Of a stretch of 64,000 bases of DNA, positions 56,097 to 64,000 are shown one piece after another. A program made the translations under genes and the position numbers. The notes beneath the pieces were generated by a model that was given only the letters and a program-made list of their open reading frames with translations, ran no database searches and had not been told where the DNA came from. This stretch comes from Cymbomonas tetramitiformis (Eukaryota; Chlorophyta; Pyramimonadophyceae; Pyramimonadales; Pyramimonadaceae). Every line of letters starts with the position of its first letter. Within the stretch, counting starts at the first letter, position 1. The DNA is taken from positions 1 through 64,000 of the forward strand of contig LGRX02030296.1 in assembly GCA_001247695.2 (NCBI GenBank), read 5' to 3'.

Positions 56097-56502
56097 GACC
56101 ACTTCCGCGACTCAGATGGGATGGATGTTGTACTGGTCCCCACACGCCGAATTGGGACGATGGTCGGGTGCGAAGGGGGGGGTATGTTCGAACCAATAAT
56201 TACACGGTGCCTGAAACGCCGAATTGGCGCGAATTTATAAATTCCTGAGTGCTTGGCTTACAGAAGCTTACGTTGAAGCCGATAGCCACTGTGAAGCCAC
56301 TGTTAAGCCGGTTGCTTGAATTCGCGAGCGCCATGCACGGCATTACTTCGTAAGCTTCTGCAATCTTTTTAGAGGCAGTCTCTCGAGAATTTTCGCGCAT
56401 GAGCGTGTCAAAGCCGAGCGTCAATGGCGCATACGCAAATGGCGGTATGCGCGATTTTGCCGCATAGTTGTTGTCGTGTAGCCGAACCTATTCGCAACTG
56501 AT

Positions 56503-57590
56503 ATGGCGAGCAATAGAAAGGCGTGTTCTATCCTAAACTTTGCGGCCAACGATAAGTGTTCGCGCTGTGTCTCTAAGCAGGCAGGTTGCAACAACGCGCA
56601 CTTGTTGCCCCAACGACCTCCTTTTGATCACGACTGGCGACATCCACGCGGAGCTCCGACTTCAATAATACAAACTGATGCGCCGACGTTGCGGGATCGT
56701 AGAAAGAATGGCGTATCTGCTTTCTCGGCTTCGGACAGTAATTTTATCATCAATGTAGAGCGACAATTGATAGTTGAGACAGACGGCGATGACGCTGCAA
56801 CTAATCAACTCCCCGCGAAGTGGTTAACAAGGAGAGGCCGTTCAAGATCGGAAAGTTGCACAGCCGATGATGGTACGCATGCACACGCTTATTGTGAATT
56901 ATCATATTAGTACGGCAGATGTTAATTGTGGACATAATGGCAACGTATGCGCTCTATAATAATGGTAATAATACGCGCGTCGTCCGTGTACCTATGCACA
57001 ATCATATGCGCACCATGCAGAGATTGCGCGCATTGTGTCAGTTGTATGCGGCGACATGACGCGGTGCCGGTGATCGGATATGTTGCAGCCCAAGAGCATA
57101 CCGCCAATAACATTGCCACGACTGCCATCGACACGGCTGCAGAGGTGTTGCATGAAAGGGAGCTTCGAAGTTCAGCTCGTGCTACTTTCGAAGTGACGAC
57201 TACCACACCGCGCAAACGACCACTGCTGAAGGTAGTTGCATCAGATGTAAATGTGGAGGTGACATCTCCACATGACACTGCGACACCATTATCTAGTTAC
57301 AAAGAAGTTGGGGAGTATATATCTCATAAACAATGTGAGGCGATCAACGCAATGCACTCCGTGTCGCACGCTGACAAACATCGTATCCGAGGTAGGTCCA
57401 CGCTCATTACATGCACGCACACATATGTGTTATTAACTTTGATGCTGACTTACCACCATGCATCGATGGTTATACGTGCTAATAAGATGATATATTCCGT
57501 GGTTTCTTTTTGAACAGAACTTGATGCTGCATGCACCGTGCTGCTAGAAGAGAAGCATGCAGTGCAGATGAGGACTGCAAATGGTAGCTG
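56503..57590 (+). CDS. Intron-containing gene in the 5.5-kb element (possible transposase)
   Basis: Inferred exons: 56503-56872, 57089-57391, 57518-57590, with GT/AG ends and matching phases. The product starts MASNRKACSILNF and has a Cys cluster (C-x11-C-x2-C-x5-C near residues 8-29) that may bind zinc, then basic RRGRSRS and TPRKRPLLK segments and a helical part (VGEYISHKQCEAINAMH, then LLEEKHAVQ). More coding-like pieces follow in shifted frames (LLTPAEIDDIQRIPHTQ near 57640; FGGIGLGTIVKVEIS to a GTAAGC donor at 57860), so the gene may continue. No DDE or other transposase motif recognised; its position makes a transposition role likely but unproven. Confidence 0.4.
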
Positions 57591-57860
57591 ACATAATGGA
57601 TGGCACCACGAAGATAGACATCGATGCATTATGCAAGCAGTTGTTAACGCCTGCTGAGATCGACGACATTCAGCGGATTCCACATACACAAATTGCCCGA
57701 AAATACACAGCTTGATAGCATTCATCTTCAATCGAAATACAATGTCAAGCAGCGAGAGGGTGGGCCAGAATCAAATATGCTCCGATGCTGGATGTTTGGG
57801 GGCATCGGACTTGGTACTATCGTCAAGGTGGAGATTTCAGCGGAAGCAAACCTCAAGGTA

Positions 57861-59205
57861 AGCTCGTGATAATGTGTGTGCTCATGTGTGCTCATGTGTG
57901 TAAGTGTACACATTAGTATTCACTCTGGCTTACCACCACGCATTGTGTGTAAGTGTATGCGTGTAGTTGCAGATTGCAAAATACTTAAATATGTGTGTGT
58001 GCGTGTGTGTGCGCGCGCGTGTGTGTGTGTGTGTGTATGGATGAATGAATATTGTTATGTGTTGCGGGCTGTGTGGCTTTAGCATAATTTCTAAATTAAG
58101 TATGCGTGTACTTGCTATGTTGTATACTTGTGTAGACTGCGATGTAGCAACTTTTCTAAATTATGTATGCTTGGATTGAGTATGTATACTTGTATAGGCT
58201 GTGATATATCACAATGTGTATACTTATACTTGGATTTACTAGGTATACTATCTTGCATATACTGTAATATGTTGTGTCTTTAGTAGCAAATTTTCTAAAT
58301 TATGTAGGCCTGGATTTACTATGTATACTTGTATAGGCTGCATGGGTGATATAGCATTTTTTTTCTAAATTAAGCATGCTTGGATTTTCTCTGTATACTA
58401 TCTTGTATAGGCTGTATTATGTTGTGTGGCTTTAGCAACTTTTCTAAAATAGAAGTGTGGTTGGATTTGCTATGTATACTACTTGTATATACAGCTTATA
58501 TACAAGATAGTATACATAGCAAATCCAAGCATACACAATTTAGTTTATGCAACCTACTACTATACAAATGTACATAGCAAATCCGAGCATGCCTAATTTA
58601 GACAAGTTGCTAAAGCCACACAGCCTGCACACAAAGCCACACCCCCCCACACAGTAATATGCATCCATTCATACACATGCCGCACAAGCATGTTCACACG
58701 CGCGTGCGCACGCGCGCGCACACACACACACAACACTGCACAAAAACAAAACAAGGTTGATTACTTAATTATTTTGGTGGGTTTTGATGAAGTCTAGAAT
58801 CACATTGCCAACAAATATGGATGGAAAATTCTCCGGGGGCAAGTTGCCTAATAATGATGCAGTGATGTTCACAATGACAATTATGCCACAGCCTATACAT
58901 GCACGCATAGCAAATCCGAGCATGCGTAATATATGAAACATGCTAAAACCACACAGGCCGCACCACACATACACACATATATAACAATATGTATCCATCC
59001 ACGATACAAATGCATGAGCAAGGTCACACACACACACACACGCACACGGCACACTTTTGGAAAAAATAATTTTCATTATGGAGTTTCATTAGTCTTCCAG
59101 GGCCATATATATATATATATATGGTGTTTTTAGAGTGATATAATATGTATATATATATATATACATATGTGTGTGTGTGTGTGTATGAAATGATCCGGGG
59201 GAAAG
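57861..59205. repeat. TG-rich and inverted-repeat region
   Basis: TG/GT microsatellites near 57990-58040 and AC/CG runs near 58683-58735. Between 58050 and 58640 a motif CTTGGATTTACTATGTATAC recurs in direct copies, then in inverted copies centred near 58493, making a large imperfect palindrome. TATA runs near 59105-59122 and 59148-59163. No gene. Confidence 0.65.
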
Positions 59206-59742
59206 TTGCATAATAATGATGAAGTTATGTTCACAACAATAATAATCAAGATTATTTTGCTCATTCATATTTTTCGTATATTTTTCGAAGCTGCATCGTC
59301 ATCAACGGCGGTGCCGCAAGTTGCTGCTCGTGGCCGAGGCAAGGGGCGAGGGGGAGTTGCATCATCTGCGGCTGCACAACCACTTGTAGCTCGTGGACGA
59401 GGCAAGGGCCGAGGCGAAGCTGCATCGTCATCAACGGCGGTGCCGCAAGTTGCTGCTCGTGGCCGAGGCAAGGGGCGAGGGGGAGTTGCATCATCTGCGG
59501 CTGCACAGCCACCTGTTGCTCGTGGACGAGGCAAGGGCCGAGGCGAAGCTGCATCGTCATCAACGGCGGTGCCGCAAGTTGCTGCTCGTGGCCGAGGCAA
59601 GGGGCGAGGGAGAGTTGCATCATCTGCGGCTGCACAGCCACCTGTTGCTCGTGGACGAGGCAAAGGGCCAGGAGAAACTACATCATCTGCGGCCACACCG
59701 CAAGTTGCTGCTCGTGGCCGAGGCAACAAGAGGAAAGTTTGA
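59206..59742 (+). CDS. RG/GK-repeat protein exon, C-terminal
   Basis: A 178-codon frame of which the last 150 codons are three and a half copies of a 40-residue unit containing VPQVAARGRGKGRGGVASS and AAQPPVARGRGKGRGE, ending GRGNKRKV. The hydrophobic start (IIIKIILLIHIFRIF) is probably intron; CGAAG near 59289 may be the acceptor. RGRGKGRG resembles AT-hook or RGG nucleic-acid-binding repeats. It is probably the last exon of the element's gene. The 120-bp DNA repeat units are almost identical, so copy number may vary. Confidence 0.5.
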   Translation: MHNNDEVMFTTIIIKIILLIHIFRIFFEAASSSTAVPQVAARGRGKGRGGVASSAAAQPLVARGRGKGRGEAASSSTAVPQVAARGRGKGRGGVASSAAAQPPVARGRGKGRGEAASSSTAVPQVAARGRGKGRGRVASSAAAQPPVARGRGKGPGETTSSAATPQVAARGRGNKRKV

Positions 59743-60555
59743 TCCGCGGCACGAGTATATACTATGCACTTGTAGACCATGTCATCGAGAGTAGAGCAAA
59801 AGTGGCAACAAGTAACATTGACATAGACACACTCAATGTGAACACACAGAGGTCGAGTATGTTGTTATGCTGGCGAGGAGCGAGAACATAAAATGTGTTT
59901 TATGTTATAAACCCATGGATGTGAGATGGGCGATCCAATAACTCACGTCATGGCATCCTGCCATACACAATGCTATGATGAGTAGTAAGCATTTCAACAT
60001 AGTTTGATATCTTCATTGATGGATAGATTGTGATGAATTCCTCTGATCGCTTGATGAGATGAATATTTTTATAATCACCGCTGCACAAATAATAAACGAG
60101 TGGCCATCCGCTTCATCCTGTCTGATCCGATTACGTACGCGTCTACGCGATCGTGTGAATATGGGAAGATTTTAACATGCATAAATCATAACCACAAATA
60201 ACATCAATTCCCTATCCTCTGAGGTGTTTATCACACTCATAATAAAGGGCCCATTGCACGTTCACTTATTGCAACGGCGAAAGCTGCGTGATGCCCGCTT
60301 GTAGCACCTCGGACCTCCGCTGCGGGGAGAGCAACGCGGTTATGCTCATGTCGACGCAGCCGATGCAAAATTAACAGGCAATGCATGCAGTGAACAAAAT
60401 TTCCGGTGGAATGACACCGATCCGCATCCGATGCCAACACGAGGCCGCCGCGAGGGCGACATGCGTAAAGAGCATACACAACCCATGTCGTCTCATCTCC
60501 ACCATCCTCCATCTCGGAGTTGTCACCACCAACATGAAAGTTAGTTCTCAAAAAT
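59743..60555 (-). other. Stretch with one minus-strand open frame
   Basis: A minus-strand frame (60237-60581, 114 codons) contains MEDGGDETTWVVYALYACRP and a Cys/His-rich part; it could be an exon, but nothing identifies it. The rest has no coding signal. Confidence 0.25.
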
Positions 60556-61486
60556 GCTAGACCGTAGGAATCGCGCCCCATATGAGCGCTATCAAGGTGA
60601 AAGTTGCTAAAATGTGGCTAAAACTGCAATTTGAGTCCATTTTGGGACCTTAAACCCCAAATTCGGGTTATTGTACCATGCAACTGACATATGCGGACAT
60701 CGAATATCGGATTCTCAACATATAAATTGGTTATTCAAAATGCTAGACCGTAGGAATCGCGCCCCATATGAGCGCTATCAAGGTGAAAGTTGCTAAAATG
60801 TGGCTAAAACTGCAATTTGAGTCCATTTTGGGACCTTAAACCCCAAATTCGGGTTATTGTACCATGCAACTGACATGTGCGGGCATCAAATATCGAATTC
60901 TCAACATGAAAATTTGGTTCTCAAAAATGCTAGACCGTAGGAATCGCGCCCCATATGGGCGCAATCAAGGTGAAAGTTGCTAAAATGTGGCTAAAACTGC
61001 AATTTGAGTCCATTTTGGGACCTTTAAACCCAAATTAGGGTTGTGGTAACATGCAACTGACATATGTGGACATCAAATATCGGATTCTCAACATCAAAAT
61101 TGGTTCTCAAAAATGCTAGACCGTAGGAATCGCGCCCCATATGGGCGCAATCAAGGTGAAAGTTGCTAAAATGTGGCTAAAACTGCAATTTGAGTCCATT
61201 TTGGGACCTTAAACCCCAAATTAGGGTTGTGGTAACATGCAACTGACATATGTGGACATCAAATATCGGATTCTTAACATCAAAATTGGTTCTCAAAAAT
61301 GTTAGACCGTAGGAATCGCGCCCCATATGGGCGCAATCAAGGTGAAAGTTGCTAAAATGTGGCTAAAACTGCAATTTGAGTCCATTTTGGGACCTTTAAA
61401 CCCAAATTAGGGTTGTGGTAACATGCAACTGACATATGTGGACATCAAATATCGGATTCTCAACATGAAAATTGGTTCTCAAAAAT
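60556..61486. repeat. Tandem array, five units of 186 bp
   Basis: Units start at GCTAGACCGTAGGAATCGCG: 60556, 60742, 60929, 61115, 61301, with a partial sixth at 61487. They contain ACTGCAATTTGAGTCCATTT and ACATGCAACTGACATATG. Neighbouring units are nearly identical. Confidence 0.92.
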
Positions 61487-61570
61487 GCTAAACTATAGGA
61501 ATCGCGCACCATATGGGTGAGTACAAAAAACAGTCAATCCATCCCATCTGAGTCGCGGAAGTGGTCATGT

Positions 61571-61830
61571 ATGCTGCATGCACACCTTATCGCGCTGTAC
61601 AGGTGACGATATGTACGATCTGCGACTGCGAATATGACGATGTCTCTCCGCGCACAATTCTCGCTGTTGATTATGCAGCGGTCTATATTATGCAGATATA
61701 TCAGTATATGTGCGATTGCGACGCCTGTTATTATTCGCGCTCCGCAAACCTGCGCACACAATATTCGATATCTACTGCTGCACTCACACTAGATTGTCCT
61801 CGTTCTCGCCTTGACGAGCAGAATACCAAC
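61571..61830 (-). other. Leader start and primer-binding region of the minus-strand chromovirus
   Basis: Directly inside the 5' LTR, the minus strand reads GTTGGTATTCTGCTCGTCAAGG; the intact element has AATGGTATTCTAATTTAGCTCGTC at the same place. TGGTAT is the only part matching a known primer-binding site. Confidence 0.5.
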
Positions 61831-62455
61831 TGATAGGGTCTCGCTAGCAAGCGAGTAGATACAGTATGATATGATAGCACGGATGTTATTGAACAGTAAC
61901 AACTCGTGCAACGTATGTGCGGGTGATGAGTGCAGTGCTTCGTCCGAAGTCACTGCTGTAGCCCAACGCTACCTCATATATACGCAATGCCCTGCATCTC
62001 ATAGATGCTACCGCAATCGGGTTGTGAACCCAAGGCATTGGTTGAACAATCAGTATCGGCTGAACGAATAAGCCATATGATACTCACATGCTTGTTCAGA
62101 ACATGCTTGAAGCGAAGATGAGTTCTCTCCGAACCATTCGGTTCTTCAAGGTTCAATCTTGCTTTGCCATCTCGAGTCCAGAATACTGGCCTCTCGATGA
62201 CAGGTGTCACTCAAGTCTCACCTTGAGTAAATGACAGATGATATGACTGTACATGTCATAGTCGACCGTACTGACGACTGTCTGTCATTATAATATATGA
62301 CATGACTCGAGCACACTCGACATGACATGACATGACATGACATGACATGACATGACATGACATGACATGACATGACATGACATGACATGACATGTCTGAC
62401 AGGTATGACACGTATGACATGTATGACACATGTGTCATCGGTCATAACCTTGACA
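61831..62455 (-). repeat. 5' LTR of the minus-strand chromovirus
   Basis: 625 bp, partner of 33768-34393, with about 14 GACAT units at 62321-62392 against 16 in the partner. Confidence 0.9.
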
Positions 62456-62460
62456 GGTTC

Positions 62461-62821
62461 ATTCTTTTCTCATGAAAACAACGGACGGTCACCCGGCTCT
62501 ATCGACGATACAGATCCTCCGTCCGATTTCCCTCCTCCTCCTCCTCCTCCTAGGTCGAATGCGTGGGACGTTTTTTCCCGTGGCAATCGTGTACGCACAC
62601 CCGTCACCTACCGCCTTCTGGAGAACGCTTTTGACCGGAAGGGCAAAAAGGCTGAGGTGCTCAACCCTGAAGTGGCTGGGTATGACGAAGCCCATGCCTT
62701 CTCTGTCGCTCTGCACAATTCTTTGACCGAGTACAACGATCGTATTATCTGCGGCGTACCAACGGCCTTTCCACCTATTTTGGCGGTGATTCGGCGCGGG
62801 TCAGATAGAAGTCCTTGGTAG
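62461..62821 (+). pseudogene. Right half of the ORF split by the nested complex
   Basis: In frame with 33549-33767 after removal of the insertion: SFFSHENNGRSPG, a run of seven Pro, then NAWDVFSRGNRVRTPVTYRL and AFSVALHNSLTEYNDRI. A stop occurs at 62819, but another frame remains coherent just after it (EVLGSVENSGGGTYNNAV), so there is an indel or an unseen intron. Product not recognised. Confidence 0.45.
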
Positions 62822-62923
62822 CGTCGAGAACTCCGGAGGAGGTACGTACAACAACGCTGTAATCCCTTCTATTTTGTTCAACGAATTCGCTTTCTCATCT
62901 TTCCTGCGATTATAGCGATATAT

Positions 62924-63163
62924 GTGGTGATGGAATTTTCGCGGTTACGCGCATCAGGCTTGGTTGGCGGTGGCAAAAGAAAATGTAGGAGTGCGAGTGG
63001 GTCTGAGCACGAGCCTGAAAACGACGAAGAAGGTTCTGAATCTGACGATGAAGAGCCCATCCCGTTACGCCGAATGTCTAATACTATAAATCGGCAAAAT
63101 ACGGTAAAAAATACGAGCTATTACCATAAATTATACGGTAACCTTACGGTAAGGTCACGGTAA
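62924..63163 (+). CDS. Acidic open frame, possible further exon
   Basis: A possible acceptor TTATAG lies at 62910-62915. The frame contains LVGGGKRKCRSASGSEHE followed by an acidic run (ENDEEGSESDDEEP), a composition typical of disordered nuclear regions, and then runs into the GGTAA-rich repeat. It may belong to the gene split by the complex. Confidence 0.3.
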   Translation: MVMEFSRLRASGLVGGGKRKCRSASGSEHEPENDEEGSESDDEEPIPLRRMSNTINRQNTVKNTSYYHKLYGNLTVRSR

Positions 63164-63320
63164 CCTTACCGCAATTAATACGCCTATACCTTACCGTCCA
63201 AAGTAAGGTTAGCAAAGGGGTAAGGTTAGCGGCCCGATATTACCGGTAAGGTCCCCCAAATCCGGGGTAACCTTAACCTTACGGTAAGGGCTGGAGACCG
63301 ACCTTACCCCACACCTCTGG
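63095..63320. repeat. GGTAAGG-rich repeat element, type 1
   Basis: Dense ACCTTACC/GGTAAGG motifs ending ACCTTACCCCACACCTCT, the complement of the start of 19545-19735. It interrupts the coding-like stretch around it. Confidence 0.55.
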
Positions 63321-63463
63321 TTCAAAGTGAGAAAACAGCTGACCGTATCAGCAGCAGTGAGCCCACGCCAGGACGAAACAGAATCTAGTGGCTTTGGTCA
63401 AATTTTGACGCACTCGTCACTTGCGCCACTTGAAAGCAAATTCAGGTCTAGAGAAGAAAAAAT

Positions 63464-64000
63464 ATGGCCTATATAACTCCTGAAATTGCCCACCCGAGAG
63501 ATGCTGAGACTCTTGCAGCCTGGGACCTCGGGACGCAAGTGGCGATGCTTCAGGTGCAGCTCTCCGCGTGCCTGACCGCCGCTGCTCGCCTCGTGGGCAG
63601 TCCGGACTTGTCGGGCAGCTTTAAGTGGTGCAAAAAGCATGCACTATAGTGTGGTTCTACTTTGACTCTGTTGAACGGCTCCCGTTCACTGTTAGCTTCC
63701 ACTGTCAGTCTCCGTTTGCTGGCGTAGACATGCGACTTGCCCTTCCCCGAAGAATGCCACTCCACATCGCGTATATCACAGCTGCTTAAAACGGGATGTC
63801 GTATGCTTCGATTGAAATTTATTTCAGACAGATGTTTGAGTCGCCGTCTGCTGACACCACTCGTCACACATTCCAGGCTAAGGGCATTCGTGATGTGACG
63901 TCTGCCATCGCGAAGGAAGAGCAAGTTCGCGAAAGCTCGGACAAGAAGCTGACCGAGGCCCTTCTCGCATTCACAGATAAAGTCGATCGGGCTTTTTCTC
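63464..64000 (+). CDS. Unrecognised open frames at the right edge
   Basis: One frame (63464-63649) reads MAYITPEIAHPRDAETLAAW and continues with an Ala/Leu-rich helix. After an AG at 63832 another frame, open to the edge, reads MFESPSADTTRHTFQAKG, then VTSAIAKEEQVRESSDKKL, a charged helix. They may be exons of the same gene as 62461 onward. No family recognised. Confidence 0.3.

Larger units (their letters stand above)
56097..61566. mobile_element. TIR element, 5,470 bp, TIR GACCACTTCCGCGACTC, likely TSD ATGT
   Basis: The first 30 bases (GACCACTTCCGCGACTCAGA and ten more) are the exact inverse of the last 30. Outside lie ATGT at 56093-56096 and ATGT at 61567-61570. Without it the leader of the minus-strand element becomes collinear with that of the intact chromovirus and about the same length. 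It contains an intron-bearing gene on the plus strand, an RG-repeat exon, an inverted-repeat region and a tandem array. Superfamily not identified. Confidence 0.85.
33768..62455 (-). mobile_element. Minus-strand Ty3 chromovirus, non-autonomous, hosting three nested insertions
   Basis: LTRs at 33768-34393 (3') and 61831-62455 (5') are nearly identical and flanked by the 5-bp TSD GGTTC (33763-33767 and 62456-62460). In order from its 5' end: primer-binding region (TTGGTATTCTGCTCG), a roughly 3.3-kb leader holding a 5.5-kb transposon, gag split by a whole chromovirus, a 3.8-kb TIR element between gag and pol, a truncated pol, then a polypurine tract (AAGAGGGGAGATC) before the 3' LTR. Pol is fused to the 3' untranslated region by a deletion, so the element cannot move alone. 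Confidence 0.92.

Overview
This is a eukaryotic nuclear window dominated by transposable elements. One complete host gene is recognisable: a spliced eight-exon gene at 6886-9694 for an organelle-type uL24 ribosomal protein. Its N-terminus (start, then WKILRGD) resembles the plant mitochondrial form as I remember it. The spliceosomal introns, the plant-like Ty3 chromoviruses, a TGGTATCAG primer-binding site (the usual plant initiator-Met-tRNA type) and a Ty3 element carrying a DNMT3-like cytosine methyltransferase suggest a green-lineage alga or early streptophyte. That is inference; the sequence alone does not name the species.

Layout. 1-5654: 5' part of a GC-rich Ty3-like element on the minus strand (LTR 4970-5654, primer-binding site, very long polyQ gag), inserted in an older chromovirus LTR (5655-6160). 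6886-9694: uL24 gene. 9695-21000: mostly decayed repeats, including a degenerate Dam-like methyltransferase ORF, a 677-bp MITE and a foldback element. 21584-23425: an unknown ORF split by a 1,076-bp MITE with TSD TCGG. 23918-32033: a plus-strand Ty3-like element encoding RT, RNase H, a DNMT3-like methyltransferase, integrase, a PHD finger and, after a frameshift, a second methyltransferase of the DPPY type. It is broken by a 260-bp hAT-like MITE and several frameshifts. It ends in an LTR followed immediately by the start of another LTR.

33768-62455 is one nested complex, and every boundary in it is supported by a target-site duplication. A minus-strand chromovirus (TSD GGTTC) sits inside an ORF whose halves are at 33549-33767 and 62461 onward. 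It has received (a) a 3.8-kb TIR element at 36824-40668 (TSD TTCA), which itself contains a 1.67-kb TRIM-like LTR element at 38023-39687 (TSD CTCTC); (b) an apparently intact plus-strand chromovirus at 41938-52867 (TSD CTATT), whose 5' LTR carries a 280-bp hAT-like MITE (TSD ATTATGAC); and (c) a 5.5-kb TIR element at 56097-61566 (likely TSD ATGT) with its own intron-containing gene, an RG-repeat exon and a 186-bp tandem array. The two chromoviruses are relatives, so each gives the empty-site sequence for insertions in the other.

The intact chromovirus shows how its genes work together. Gag (466 aa, CCHC knuckle) ends next to a GGGAAAC heptamer with a hairpin downstream, which would give a -1 shift into a pol frame (protease, RT, RNase H, integrase, chromodomain). 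The pol frame contains an 86-bp intron. The most unusual object is the two-methyltransferase retroelement at 23918-32033.
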